This document shows, in pieces, positions 16,006 through 27,142 of a stretch of DNA of 64,000 nt. The notes beneath the pieces were generated by a model. That model was not told the DNA's origin and made no database searches. It saw only the letters and a program-made list of their open reading frames with translations. How positions within the stretch are numbered: position 1 is the first letter of the stretch; every line of letters starts with the position of its first letter. Origin of the DNA: Murinocardiopsis flavida (GTDB lineage Bacteria; Actinomycetota; Actinomycetes; Streptosporangiales; Streptosporangiaceae); NCBI RefSeq assembly GCF_003014485.1, contig NZ_PYGA01000003.1, forward strand, positions 186,001-250,000, read 5' to 3'. The position numbers and the translations under genes are program-made.

Positions 16006-16031
16006 GCTCCGCTGCCGGCCGGCAGCGGAGC
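16006..16031. terminator. 26-nt perfect palindrome inside the betaine operon
   Basis: A 13-bp stem with no unpaired centre, beginning GCTCCGCTGCCGG, starts seven bp after the GMC oxidoreductase stop and ends 19 bp before the ATPase start. It may partly terminate or process the mRNA and so set separate levels for betaine synthesis and betaine uptake. Confidence 0.5.
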
Positions 16032-16050
16032 GAGAGGAGAACCCGTCAGT

Positions 16051-17187
16051 ATGAACTCCCCGACAACAGAACATCCGCCGAGCGACCGCTCCGACGGCGA
16101 CCCGAAGATCGCCGTCCACAAGCTGTGGAAGATCTTCGGCAGGAACGCCTCCTCCGTGCTCGGCACCGAGCTCCAGGACCTCGACCGCGACGCCATCCGC
16201 GAGCGGACCGGGTGCACCGTCGCCGTCCGCGACGTCTCCTTCGACGTGCTCCCCGGCGAGATCTTCGTGGTCATGGGCCTGTCCGGGTCGGGGAAGTCCA
16301 CCCTGATCCGCTGCCTCACCCGGCTCATCGAGCCCTCCGGCGGCGAGGTGCTGCTCGACGGCGCGGACATCGGCGGCTACGGGCCGCAGCGCCTGCGCGA
16401 ACTCCGCAGGCACCAGGTCGCCATGGTCTTCCAGCACTTCGGCCTGCTCGCGCACCGCAAGGCCATCGACAACGTCGCCTACGGGCTGGAGGTCCGCGGC
16501 ATGGGGCGGACCGAGCGCTACGCGCGGGCCCGCGAGATGATCGACATGGTCGGCCTGTCCGGCAACGAGAACGCGCGCCCGGACCAGCTCTCCGGCGGCA
16601 TGCAGCAGCGGGTCGGACTCGCCCGCGCGCTCGCCGTCGACCCCGAGGTCCTGCTGTTCGACGAACCGTTCAGCGCGCTCGACCCCCTCATCCGCCGCGA
16701 CATGCAGCAAGAGGTGCTGCGGCTGCAACAGGAGCTGCGCAAGACCGCCGTGTTCATCACGCACGACCTGTCGGAGGCGCTGAAGCTCGGCGACCGGATC
16801 GCCATCATGCGCGACGGCGAACTCGTGCAGGTCGGCACGGCCGAGGAGCTCGTCGGCCGCCCGGCGGACGACTACGTGCGCGACTTCGTCGAGGACGTCA
16901 ACCGCACCGATGTGCTGACCGTGCGCTGGCTCATGCGGCCCCCGCGCGACGGCGAACCGCTCGACGGCCCCGTCGCCGCGCCGCGCACCGTCGTCCGCGA
17001 CGTCGTGCCGCTCCTGGCGGCGGGCAGCGCCCCCGTCCGGGTCGTCGACGGCGACACGCTGCTCGGCGTCGTCGGGCGGGCCGACGCCCTGCGCGCCATC
17101 GCCGAGGACCAGACCGAGGACGCCACCAAGGCGGCGGCCGACTCCGCCGCAGCGGCCGGCGGCCCCACCGGCGACGGCAGGTCCTGA
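16051..17187 (+). CDS. proV: Glycine betaine/proline ABC importer ATPase
   Basis: A 378-aa ATPase of the ProV/OpuAA type that drives osmoprotectant uptake. The N-terminal region KLWKIFG followed by a long insert before the ABC core is characteristic. Walker A is GLSGSGKST, the signature is [11 protein letters not shown], Walker B is [11 protein letters not shown] and the H-loop is [10 protein letters not shown]. The C-terminal 100 residues form a reduced CBS-like region of the kind that senses ionic strength in the OpuA family. A ribosome site GAGAGGAGA lies upstream of ATG 16051. Two bp separate it from the permease gene. Confidence 0.92.
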   Translation: MNSPTTEHPPSDRSDGDPKIAVHKLWKIFGRNASSVLGTELQDLDRDAIRERTGCTVAVRDVSFDVLPGEIFVVMGLSGSGKSTLIRCLTRLIEPSGGEVLLDGADIGGYGPQRLRELRRHQVAMVFQHFGLLAHRKAIDNVAYGLEVRGMGRTERYARAREMIDMVGLSGNENARPDQLSGGMQQRVGLARALAVDPEVLLFDEPFSALDPLIRRDMQQEVLRLQQELRKTAVFITHDLSEALKLGDRIAIMRDGELVQVGTAEELVGRPADDYVRDFVEDVNRTDVLTVRWLMRPPRDGEPLDGPVAAPRTVVRDVVPLLAAGSAPVRVVDGDTLLGVVGRADALRAIAEDQTEDATKAAADSAAAAGGPTGDGRS

Positions 17188-17189
17188 CC

Positions 17190-19160
17190 ATGGCGACCGA
17201 CACCGGCACCCCGCAGCGGGCGACGCCCGCCGCCCCCGCGCCGCCGCCGGCGGGGCCGGCCACCGCGCTGCTGCGCGCCCGCCCCGTCCAGGCGGCCCTC
17301 CTCACGGTCCTGCTGTTCGCCGTGGTCTTCGGGGCCTACGCGGCCTTCGGCTCGCTCCCGACGCGCACCGGGCTGGACCTCGGCCTCGGCGCGCAGCTCG
17401 ACCGGCTCTACGCCTGGGTCGTCGCGAACCGCAACGCCAGCCCGCTGTTCCTGTACGGCTTCAACTACCTCTCCGTGGGGCTGGGCTCCGCCGTCATCCT
17501 CATCGACCAGGGGCTCACCCTGCTCACCTGGCCCGGTGTGGTGGTCCTCGGCGTGTTCACCGCATGGCGGGTCGCGGGGTGGCGGGTCGCCGCCTACGTC
17601 GCGGTGACCTTCGCGGTCTTCGGCGTGCTCGGCCTGTGGGAGCAGGCGATGACCACGCTGGCGCTGATCACCACCTCGGTGCTGCTGGCGCTGCTCGCCG
17701 GGATCCCGCTGGGCATCGCGGCGGGGCGCAGCCAACGGTTCTACCGGCTGATCCGGCCGGTACTGGACTTCATGCAGATCATGCCGGCGTTCGCCTACCT
17801 GATGCCCGCGCTGCTGCTCTTCGGCATCGGCAACCCGTCGGCGGCCGTGGTGACCACGGTGTACGCCATCCCGCCCGCGGTGCGGATCACCGCCATGGCG
17901 ATCCGCAACGTCGACCCCGGCGCGGTCGAGGCCACGACCTCGCTCGGCTCGACACCGTGGCAGCTGCTCACGAAGGTGCAGCTGCCGCTCGCCAAGCGCA
18001 CCATCCTGCTCGGCGTCAACCAGACGATCATGCTCGCGATGTCGATGGTCGTCATCGCCTCCGTCATCGGCGCCGGCGGCCTCGGCGACGCCATCTACCA
18101 GGCCCTCAGCAAGGCGAACGTCGGCCAGGCCATGGAGGCGGGCCTCGCCATCGTGCTGATGGCGATCGCGCTCGACCGGGTGACGGCCGCCGCGGGCGAC
18201 GGCACGCGCACGCCCGCCATCCCCGAGCGGCTGCGCCTGCCGGTGCTGGGCGCCGGGGTGCTCGCCGCAGCGGTCGCGGCGCTCGCCGCGCGGCTCGCCG
18301 GTGCCACCGCCTGGCCGGCCGGCTGGGAGCTCTCCATCGCCGGCGGGGTGAACTGGCTGAACGAGGCACTGCAAGACCTGGTCGGCGACGCCACCAAGGC
18401 GCTGGCGGGGGCCACCCTGAACTGGGTGCTCGACCCCCTCCGCGCCGTGCTCACCGACTCGCCGTGGTGGCTGGTCGTCATCGCCGCGTTCGTCCTCGGC
18501 CGCCTCTTCGGCAGTTGGGGGACCGCGCTCACCGGCGGGTTCGCCATCCTGGCCTGCGGGCTGCTCGGCGCGTGGGAGTTCAGCATGGACACCTTGTCGC
18601 AGGTGCTGGTGGCGGCGCTGGCGACCGTGGTCATCGGGTTCGCCGTGGGGATCCTCGCCTCACGCAGCGACACCTTCGCCGCGCTGCTGCGGCCGCTCCT
18701 GGACGCCATGCAGACCCTCCCCCCGTTCGTCTACCTGATCCCCGCGGTCGCACTGTTCGGCGTCGGCCGCATCCCCGCGCTCGCCGCCGCCGTCATCTAC
18801 GCGCTCCCGCCCGTGATCCGGCTGGTCGACGACGGCATCCGCGGCTGCTCGCCGAGCGCGGTCGAGGCCGCGGTCGCCCAGGGGTCCAGCCGGTGGCAGC
18901 TGCTGACCAAGGTGCAGCTCCCGCTGGCCCGATCGTCGCTGCTGCTCGCCGTGAACCAGGGGATCATGATGGTCCTCGCCATGGTCGTCATCGGCGCGCT
19001 GGTCGGCGCGGGCGCACTCGGCTACGGCGTCGTGTTCGGCATGGCGCAGAACCTGCTCGGGCTGGGCCTGACCTCCGGGCTCGCAATCGTCGGCCTGGGC
19101 CTGTTCCTCGACCGGGTCACCCAGGGCGCCGCCAGACAGGAGAGGACAGCACATGCGTGA
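17190..19160 (+). CDS. Fused double permease of the betaine importer
   Basis: A 656-aa protein carrying two complete ProW-type permease modules in one chain. Each has its own coupling (EAA) loop: SLGSTPWQLLTKVQLPLAK in the first (near 255-275) and QGSSRWQLLTKVQLPLAR in the second (near 570-590). Each also has an equivalent MQxxPxFxYLxPAxxLFG block (MQIMPAFAYLMPALLLFG; MQTLPPFVYLIPAVALFG). Typical ProW is about 350 aa and dimerises; here the pair is covalent. ATG 17190 lies 2 bp past the ATPase stop. The last 8 bp overlap the binding-protein gene. Confidence 0.9.
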   Translation: MATDTGTPQRATPAAPAPPPAGPATALLRARPVQAALLTVLLFAVVFGAYAAFGSLPTRTGLDLGLGAQLDRLYAWVVANRNASPLFLYGFNYLSVGLGSAVILIDQGLTLLTWPGVVVLGVFTAWRVAGWRVAAYVAVTFAVFGVLGLWEQAMTTLALITTSVLLALLAGIPLGIAAGRSQRFYRLIRPVLDFMQIMPAFAYLMPALLLFGIGNPSAAVVTTVYAIPPAVRITAMAIRNVDPGAVEATTSLGSTPWQLLTKVQLPLAKRTILLGVNQTIMLAMSMVVIASVIGAGGLGDAIYQALSKANVGQAMEAGLAIVLMAIALDRVTAAAGDGTRTPAIPERLRLPVLGAGVLAAAVAALAARLAGATAWPAGWELSIAGGVNWLNEALQDLVGDATKALAGATLNWVLDPLRAVLTDSPWWLVVIAAFVLGRLFGSWGTALTGGFAILACGLLGAWEFSMDTLSQVLVAALATVVIGFAVGILASRSDTFAALLRPLLDAMQTLPPFVYLIPAVALFGVGRIPALAAAVIYALPPVIRLVDDGIRGCSPSAVEAAVAQGSSRWQLLTKVQLPLARSSLLLAVNQGIMMVLAMVVIGALVGAGALGYGVVFGMAQNLLGLGLTSGLAIVGLGLFLDRVTQGAARQERTAHA

Positions 19161-20127
19161 CCGGAGCACACTGACACGCTCGTTGCCGGCCAAAGCCGCT
19201 GTCGTGGTCCTCGCGGTGCTCATGACCGCGTCGTGCGCGGTGCGCACGACGTCCATGCTGCGCGACCCCGACACGGTGCGCATCGCGCTGAACGGCTGGG
19301 TCGGCTACGAGGCCGACGCCGCAGTCATCGAGCACCTGTTGGAACACGAGCTGGACTACCAGGTGCAGATCATGCAGATCGACGAGCAGCCGGCCTGGCA
19401 GGCCCTCGACCAGGGCGCCGTCGACGTGATCCTGGAGAACTGGGGCCACGAGGACCTGATGGAGACCTACGGCCCCAACGGCAACGACACCGTTGTCGAC
19501 GGCGGCCCCAACGGCAACATCGGGCACATCGGCTGGTACATGCCGCGCTACCTCACCGAGGAGTACCCCGGCATCGACACGCCGGAGGGCCTCAAGGAGC
19601 ACGCCGACGTCTTCCGCACCGACGAGAGCGGCGACAAGGGCCAGTTCCTTGCGGGCGCCCCCGGCTTCGTCACCAGCGACCAGGGGATGATCGACCATTA
19701 CGGCCTGCCGCTCTCGATCGTCTACGCCGGATCCGAGGCGGCGCAGCTCACCGCCGTGCGCGACGCCTACGAGGACGAGCAGCCGATCCTGTTCTACTCC
19801 CAGGAGCCGAGCTGGATCATGGAGGACCTCGACCTGGTGCGGGTGAAGTTCCCCGAGTGGACCGAGGGCTGCGACGCCGACCCGGCCGACGTCTCCTGCG
19901 ACTACCCGAAGTACGACCTGAACAAGATCTACCGCAAGGGCTTCGCAACGGAGGACAGCGCGGCCTTCCGGCTCATCGACGCCTGGAAGTGGCGCAACAC
20001 CGATCAGAACGTCGTCGCCGGCCTCATCGCGCGCGACGGCCTCGAACGCGAGGACGCCGCGGCGAAGTGGGCCGCCGACAACAAGGACGTGTGGCGGCCC
20101 TGGATCCCCGAGGACGCCGCGAAGTAG
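19153..20127 (+). CDS. Glycine betaine ABC transporter substrate-binding lipoprotein
   Basis: A 324-aa OpuAC-family binding protein. A basic N-terminus and hydrophobic helix lead to a lipobox LMTASC with Cys28, so it should be lipid-anchored outside the membrane. The mature part begins VRIALNGWVGYEADAAVIEHL, and aromatic residues such as W in WQALDQG, WGHEDLM and WKWRN are typical of the betaine cage. It is the last gene of the importer and overlaps the permease by 8 bp. A strong palindrome follows at 20140. Proline betaine or choline as ligands cannot be excluded. Confidence 0.9.
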   Translation: MRDRSTLTRSLPAKAAVVVLAVLMTASCAVRTTSMLRDPDTVRIALNGWVGYEADAAVIEHLLEHELDYQVQIMQIDEQPAWQALDQGAVDVILENWGHEDLMETYGPNGNDTVVDGGPNGNIGHIGWYMPRYLTEEYPGIDTPEGLKEHADVFRTDESGDKGQFLAGAPGFVTSDQGMIDHYGLPLSIVYAGSEAAQLTAVRDAYEDEQPILFYSQEPSWIMEDLDLVRVKFPEWTEGCDADPADVSCDYPKYDLNKIYRKGFATEDSAAFRLIDAWKWRNTDQNVVAGLIARDGLEREDAAAKWAADNKDVWRPWIPEDAAK

Positions 20128-20139
20128 CGCGACCGGACG

Positions 20140-20165
20140 CCGGGCGGGCGGCGCCGCCCGCCCGG
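20140..20165. terminator. Perfect 26-nt palindrome terminating the betaine operon
   Basis: The 13-bp stem beginning CCGGGCGGGCGGC has no loop-forming mismatch and lies 12 bp after the binding-protein stop. It separates this operon from the convergent aeRF1-type gene, whose stop is at 20245. Confidence 0.65.
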
Positions 20166-20244
20166 TGCCCGCGCCCACCGGGCCCCCGCGGGGGTCGGTG
20201 CAGGACCGCCGCGGCTGAACGGGCGTCGCCGTCTGTGCCGGGGT

Positions 20245-21363
20245 TCACAGCTCCATGGTGAACCTCAGGATCGCGCCCACGCTCGGGGCCGTCGCGATGC
20301 GGGCGATGTCGCCCTCGCTGAGCGTCGCGAAGGCCGCGTCGGTGGCGTGCGCCGCGCGCAGCAGGACCGCGTCGACCGGCGCCGTGACCGCCTGCTCGGG
20401 GTCTGCCAGCCGACCGCGGTCGGTCGCCGAGTCGACGGGGTCCCCCGGCGCCGTCCACAGGACCGACCGCTGCCCGCCCGGGTCCGCGAGCAGCAGCGTG
20501 CCGACCTGGCCGGACCGCAGCGCCTCGACCGTGCGGCCGGCCCCCTCGACCGCCCGCCCCTGCCGCTGCACCTCCGCGTCGAACTGGCTGATCACTTCCT
20601 CGTGCCGGGCCTCGGCCACCTGGCGCAGCGCGGAGTCGACGGAGTCGCGCAGGGACGCCAGCGCGGACTCGTCGGCCCGGCCGCCGCCCGCCACCTCGAC
20701 GAGCAGGCCGTTCGCGTGCTTGCCGAGATGCTCGCGGAGCTTGCCGATGGCGCGCTCGTCCCCGCCGACGAACACCGCTGCGGCGCCGACGTCCTCGATC
20801 GCCGCCGTCACGTCCTCGGCGACCGCCGCGGCGTTCGCCGACCACAGCTCCTCCGACGTGCGCTGGTAGTGCTTGTGGGCGTAGCCGCCGCCGCGCACCT
20901 TCTGGATGTGCAGCGTCGCCCCGTTGAAGGAGCGCTCCGTGGGCTCCCCGCCGTTGGCTGCGTAGGCGTACACGTCGGCCCCGACCCGGTCGGTCGCCAC
21001 CACCACGTACGGCATCCCGTTCTCGCGGTCCGCCGCCAGCTCCCGGACGTCGGGCAGCGCCGAGAACGTCGCGCGGTCGCGCACGGGCGGGCGCGACAGG
21101 CTGTAGGCGCCGAGGAGTTCGCCGCCGGCGGCGAACAGCGCCTCGCCCTGCGGCCCCGGGATCCCCGCCACCCCGCCGGCGGCGTCGTCCATCGCCTTCA
21201 GGGTCGGTTCGTCGGCGCCCTCCTCGGCGAGGCCCGCGCGCAGGTCCCGCCACCGGAGTTCGATCTGCTTCGCCGCGTCCTCCACCGCCAGGGTGGTGTC
21301 GAGGTAGGCCGAGGCGACGGGACCGCCGCGGCGGTACAACGGGTCGAGAAATCCTAGGTCCAT
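20245..21363 (-). CDS. Bacterial aeRF1-type (Vms1/Rv2629-like) ribosome-associated factor
   Basis: A 372-aa protein resembling the actinobacterial Rv2629 family, which is related to archaeal/eukaryotic release factor 1 and Vms1. Features are the N-terminal DPLYRRGGPVASAYLDTT, the long middle domain with RGGGYAHKHYQRTSEELWSA, an FVGGDE segment near the middle, and VGTLLLADP toward the end. Members of this broad family include Balon, a ribosome hibernation factor reported in Psychrobacter with a mycobacterial homologue. The family assignment is from memory of sequence pattern, and the cellular role (hibernation, rescue or release) is inference. It is a single gene with a 215-bp gap to purL and no operon partner. 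Confidence 0.68.
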   Translation of the reverse strand: MDLGFLDPLYRRGGPVASAYLDTTLAVEDAAKQIELRWRDLRAGLAEEGADEPTLKAMDDAAGGVAGIPGPQGEALFAAGGELLGAYSLSRPPVRDRATFSALPDVRELAADRENGMPYVVVATDRVGADVYAYAANGGEPTERSFNGATLHIQKVRGGGYAHKHYQRTSEELWSANAAAVAEDVTAAIEDVGAAAVFVGGDERAIGKLREHLGKHANGLLVEVAGGGRADESALASLRDSVDSALRQVAEARHEEVISQFDAEVQRQGRAVEGAGRTVEALRSGQVGTLLLADPGGQRSVLWTAPGDPVDSATDRGRLADPEQAVTAPVDAVLLRAAHATDAAFATLSEGDIARIATAPSVGAILRFTMEL

Positions 21364-21578
21364 GCTGATCGGGCCGCCTCGTCAAGGCGCGGCCGCGTCA
21401 CCTCCCCGATGACTAGGAGACCGTGTCGTGCCTCCCGCCGCTGCCCGGGAACGCCCAGCTCATACATGCCGCGCCGGTCGGCTGGATCACGTACGCCCCG
21501 GCCGTGGACCGCGTTTCGGCGCCGCCCCCGCCGGGTAGGCCGCTGCGCGCGCCGCACGTCCCCCTCAGGAGGGCCGGG

Positions 21579-23897
<2,319 letters not shown>

Positions 23898-23980
23898 GCT
23901 GGTCTGCTTCTCCGGGGTCGGGACGGGTGCTGGGCCGGGGCGGCGCGCGGCGCTTCCTGCGGTCGGGCCGGCCGGCGGGC

Positions 23981-24481
23981 TCACTGGCCGGCCCCCTTGG
24001 CGTCGGCGATGATCAGGCCGGCGGTGGTCTCCTTGTCGTAGGGCTCGACGCTGCCCTTGACGACGAGGTCGTCCTTTGTCAGAACGGTGTCCTCCAGCGG
24101 GACGTCGTCGGGGTCCTTCGCGCCCTTGGGCAGCATCCGGCCCCAGCCGCGGTCGATCAGGTGGCCGTAGACGGCCTCGACGGTCGCCGCGCCGTCGGCG
24201 TCGTCGGCGGCGGTGACGCCGACCGCGCGGAAGCACTCGCCGGTGCCGGGGTCGCACTGGGGGCCGAGGTCGCTGTAGACGAAGCCGTCGGGCGCCGATC
24301 CGAGGGTGTCGAGGGCGGGGACGTCGGGCGTCGCCGCGCCCTGCCCGGCGCCCGGGCCCTCGGCGGGGGCCGGCGCGCTCAGGGCGTTGAACAGTCCGAC
24401 GGCGCCGGTGGCGACCAGACCGAGGACGGTCAGGCCGACCAGCACGTACATCGCCGTGCGGGAACGCAGCAGCGCCATCAT
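23981..24481 (-). CDS. Membrane-anchored protein of unknown function between purQ and purL
   Basis: A 166-aa protein. One hydrophobic helix (about 11-35, [20 protein letters not shown]) is followed by a Pro/Ala/Gly-rich stretch and an extracytoplasmic domain of about 110 residues. That domain carries two cysteines ([13 protein letters not shown]) that may form a disulfide. No family is recognised. It lies 15 bp from purQ and 83 bp from purL on the same strand, so it is probably co-transcribed with them, but nothing in it suggests a role in purine synthesis. Confidence 0.68.
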   Translation of the reverse strand: MMALLRSRTAMYVLVGLTVLGLVATGAVGLFNALSAPAPAEGPGAGQGAATPDVPALDTLGSAPDGFVYSDLGPQCDPGTGECFRAVGVTAADDADGAATVEAVYGHLIDRGWGRMLPKGAKDPDDVPLEDTVLTKDDLVVKGSVEPYDKETTAGLIIADAKGAGQ

Positions 24482-24496
24482 CGGCCGGCGCCTCCT

Positions 24497-25180
24497 TCAG
24501 GTCGAGTGCGCGAGGGGTGCCAGGATCGAGGTGAAGAAGCCCAGGCCGTCGACCGACGGCCCGGTGAGCGCCTCCACCGCGTGTTCGGGGTGCGGCATGA
24601 GGCCGACGACGTTGCCGTGCTCGTTGGCGATGCCGGCGATGTCGCGCTGTGAGCCGTTGGGCGCCCCGCCGGCGTAGCGCGCCACGACCCGGCCGCCGCG
24701 TTCGAGGTCGTCGAGGGTCGCGGGGTCGGCGACGTAGTTGCCCTCGCCGCTCTTCAGCACGACCAGGACCTCCTCGCCCGGCGTGTAGGCGCCGGTCCAC
24801 GCGGTCGCGGTCGACTCGATCCGCAGCCGCTGGTCGCGGTTGAGGAAGTGCCGGGAGGCGTTGCGGGTCAGCGCGCCGGGCAGCAGGTGGCTCTCGCACA
24901 GGATCTGGAAGCCGTTGCAGATGCCGAGGACCGGCAGCCGCCCCGACCGCGCCGCCGGGACGAGCTCCGACATGATCGGCGCGAACCGGGCGATGGCACC
25001 GCAGCGGAGGTAGTCGCCGTAGGAGAAGCCGCCGGGCAGCACGACCGCGTCGACGCCCTTGAGGTCGGGATCGGCGTGCCACAGGGCGACGGGCTCGGCG
25101 CCGGCGATGCGCAGCGCGCGGGCGGCGTCCCTGTCGTCCAGGGAACCGGGGAAGGTGACGACGCCCACACGGGCTGTCAT
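24497..25180 (-). CDS. purQ: Phosphoribosylformylglycinamidine synthase, glutaminase subunit
   Basis: Class I glutamine amidotransferase of 227 aa that supplies ammonia to PurL. Visible are [15 protein letters not shown] at the start, [17 protein letters not shown], the nucleophile elbow [11 protein letters not shown] and the His/Glu of [11 protein letters not shown] choose ATG 25180, which has GGAG at seven nt; an in-frame GTG at 25186 is too close to that site. The neighbouring gene on the 5' side is an anti-sigma-like ATPase and not purS, which lies one gene further upstream. Confidence 0.95.
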   Translation of the reverse strand: MTARVGVVTFPGSLDDRDAARALRIAGAEPVALWHADPDLKGVDAVVLPGGFSYGDYLRCGAIARFAPIMSELVPAARSGRLPVLGICNGFQILCESHLLPGALTRNASRHFLNRDQRLRIESTATAWTGAYTPGEEVLVVLKSGEGNYVADPATLDDLERGGRVVARYAGGAPNGSQRDIAGIANEHGNVVGLMPHPEHAVEALTGPSVDGLGFFTSILAPLAHST

Positions 25181-25327
25181 GGGCACACTCCGATGGCGTA
25201 TGGGTCGGCGGTCGTGAGACGCGGGGATCGGCGAACGGATCGGCCGGTCACGAGCGTACCCGCTGGTGCGGCGTGCGGCTCACGTGCGGGCCCGCGCAGC
25301 GGCGGGATCGGGGCCCGGTGCGGGCGC

Positions 25328-25771
25328 TCACACCTTGGCGGACCGCGGCCGCGGCGCGCGGGCGCCGCACCGGCAGGCGGGGTCGAACCGGCGGCGCATC
25401 CGGACCACCGCCAGGCCCGAGGGCGAGCGGCCGAACTCGACCGTGTCGACGAGCGTGTGCATGAGCAGCAGGCCGCGACCCGACTCGGCGTCGGGGCCGG
25501 GCGGCCGCACCGACCCGGGATCGAACGCGGGGCCCATGCTGCCGACCTCCAGCACGCAGGTGTCGCCGCGCAGCCATGCCGCGACCTCGTAGGAGGTGGC
25601 GGGGTGGCCGTGGTCGATGACGTTGGCGCACGCCTCGGACGCGGCCGTGAGGATGTCGGACCGGCAGTCGGCGCAGATGCCGCCGGCGCGCAGCGCCTGA
25701 CCCAGTGAAACGCGGACCACGGCGACCGTGTAGGCCTCGCGCGGCAGTGCGATCGAGAATCTGACGTCCAT
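25328..25771 (-). CDS. Anti-sigma-factor-like ATPase (HATPase_c_2 family)
   Basis: A 147-aa protein of the RsbW/SpoIIAB-like GHKL kinase group that is very common in actinomycetes. The N box is ILTAASEACANVIDHGHP with the E-x3-N pair. The G2-like box is SGRGLLLMHTLVD. The expected D-x-G-x-G of the G1 box is replaced by SMGPAFDPGS, so ATP binding may be weak. A basic, Cys-containing tail (CRCGARAPRP) extends beyond the family core. ATG 25771 has GGGGGAG upstream. It lies between purS and purQ, a genomic position unrelated to any sigma factor partner, although a SigR-like gene is 0.7 kb away on the other strand. Confidence 0.75.
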   Translation of the reverse strand: MDVRFSIALPREAYTVAVVRVSLGQALRAGGICADCRSDILTAASEACANVIDHGHPATSYEVAAWLRGDTCVLEVGSMGPAFDPGSVRPPGPDAESGRGLLLMHTLVDTVEFGRSPSGLAVVRMRRRFDPACRCGARAPRPRSAKV

Positions 25772-25871
25772 GGGCTGTGCTCCCCCACATCCCCGCTCGA
25801 CGGCCCTTTCGCTCCTACTAAGGCAACTTCCCGTGCGGGCGGCGGTGAAACGGGCGCGGCCGCCCGCGTGC

Positions 25872-26114
25872 CTATTCGACGCGCAGTTCGAAGTCCTCGA
25901 TGACCGGGTTCGCGAGCAGGGTCTCGGCGAGGCGCCGGACGGCGGCCAGGCCGGCGTCGTCGGCCTCGCCGTCGATCTCGACCTCGAAGCGCTTGCCCTG
26001 GCGGACCTGGGTCACCCCGTCGAAGCCGAGGCGGCCGCACGCGCCCACGATGGCCTGGCCCTGGGGGTCCAGGATCTCCGGCTTGAGCATGACGTCAACG
26101 ACGACGCGTGCCAA
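25872..26114 (-). CDS. purS: Phosphoribosylformylglycinamidine synthase subunit PurS
   Basis: An 80-aa small protein that bridges PurL and PurQ. The start is TTG 26114, giving [20 protein letters not shown], the conserved first strand and turn. GGAGGA lies five nt upstream. Further motifs are [20 protein letters not shown] and [15 protein letters not shown]. The size matches the family (about 80 aa). It leads the minus-strand run that also contains purQ and purL. Confidence 0.93.
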   Translation of the reverse strand: MARVVVDVMLKPEILDPQGQAIVGACGRLGFDGVTQVRQGKRFEVEIDGEADDAGLAAVRRLAETLLANPVIEDFELRVE

Positions 26115-26515
26115 AGGGTCCTCCACACGGTGTACCGCGGCCCGGCGCCGGGCCGCGCGGTTTGCTGGCAGGGGGCGGGGACGGCCGGATCCGGCGCGCG
26201 CCGGGGGCGGTGGCCGGTACCCCACGGCACCGGTCGGCGCTGAACGGCTGCGCAGGTGATCCCCGCCCCGCAGCGTACGGCATCGGGCGGTCGGCGCCGC
26301 TCCCGTGCCGTCGCGGCGGGGCGCGCCCCTCGGACGCCGCGGGGTACCCGAAGGGCCGCCGACGGGTGTGCATTACCGTACGGGGGCGGCGTCGCGGACC
26401 GATCCGGCCGGTTCGTGACACGTATCACCGGGGTCCCTGTCATCATGGAGGACCGTTCCACGCGTCTAAGGGGTGTAGGGATCAAGGGATCAAGGTCGTC
26501 TACCGAGGGGGAGAT
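26115..26515. promoter_or_regulatory. Divergent region between purS and the sigma-factor gene
   Basis: About 400 bp hold no convincing gene; the overlapping frames lack family matches and the GC pattern is not that of a reading frame. An imperfect CRP-like inverted repeat GTGA-CACGTA-TCAC is at 26415-26428, about 90 bp before the sigma-factor start. A purine-repressor site was looked for and not recognised. The promoters for purS and the sigma gene must lie here. Confidence 0.4.
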
Positions 26516-27142
26516 TTGGCGACCATCGAACTCCAGCGCGCCGATGTGAGCGCGGAGAGCACAGGGGAGGCCGCAGCGGCCGCTCCGGAGGGCCTCGACT
26601 TCGCGACGGCGGTCACGCCGTTCGCCGACCAGCTCTATCCGGCGGCGCTGCGCATGACCCGCAATTCCGCCGACGCCGAGGACCTCGTCCAGGAGACGTT
26701 CACCAAGGCGTTCGCGAACTTCCACCAGTTCCGGGCCGGCACCAATCTGCGCGCCTGGCTGTACCGCATTCTGACCAACACGTTCATCAACGGCTACCGC
26801 AAGAAGCAGCGGGAGCCGCGCCAGGACTCCACCGACGAGATCAAGGACTGGCAGCTCGCCGCGGCCGACGCGCACGCGTCCACGGGCTCGCGGTCGGCCG
26901 AGGCCGAGGTCCTCGACCACCTGCCCGACTCCGCCATCCGGCAGGCGCTCGCCCGGCTGCCCGAGGAGTTCCGCCTGGTCGTGTACTTGATCGACATCGA
27001 AGGCTTCTCCTACAAGGAGGTCGCCGCGCGCATGGGCACCCCGCTCGGCACCGTCATGTCGCGGCTGCACCGGGCCCGCCGCCAGCTCCGCGCCATGCTC
27101 GCCGACTACGCCAGGGACCGCGGGCTCCAGACCGCGGCCTGA
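26516..27142 (+). CDS. ECF sigma factor, SigR/SigH-like
   Basis: A 208-aa extracytoplasmic-function sigma factor. Region 2 contains [19 protein letters not shown] and [18 protein letters not shown], a signature closely like the redox/thiol-stress regulators SigR (Streptomyces) and SigH (Mycobacterium). Region 4 contains [20 protein letters not shown] and [15 protein letters not shown]. The TTG start at 26516 has GAGGGGGAG upstream. SigR is normally followed by the zinc anti-sigma gene rsrA; here a 399-bp gap and then E1 alpha follow instead, so the controlling partner is missing locally. A longer N-terminal form is possible but no earlier start is supported. Confidence 0.85.
   Translation: MATIELQRADVSAESTGEAAAAAPEGLDFATAVTPFADQLYPAALRMTRNSADAEDLVQETFTKAFANFHQFRAGTNLRAWLYRILTNTFINGYRKKQREPRQDSTDEIKDWQLAAADAHASTGSRSAEAEVLDHLPDSAIRQALARLPEEFRLVVYLIDIEGFSYKEVAARMGTPLGTVMSRLHRARRQLRAMLADYARDRGLQTAA

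Noticed and set aside
21364-21578. A gene between the aeRF1-type factor and purL
   Set aside because: Plus-strand frames through this 215-bp gap extend across purL as shadows; nothing with a start signal and domain was seen.
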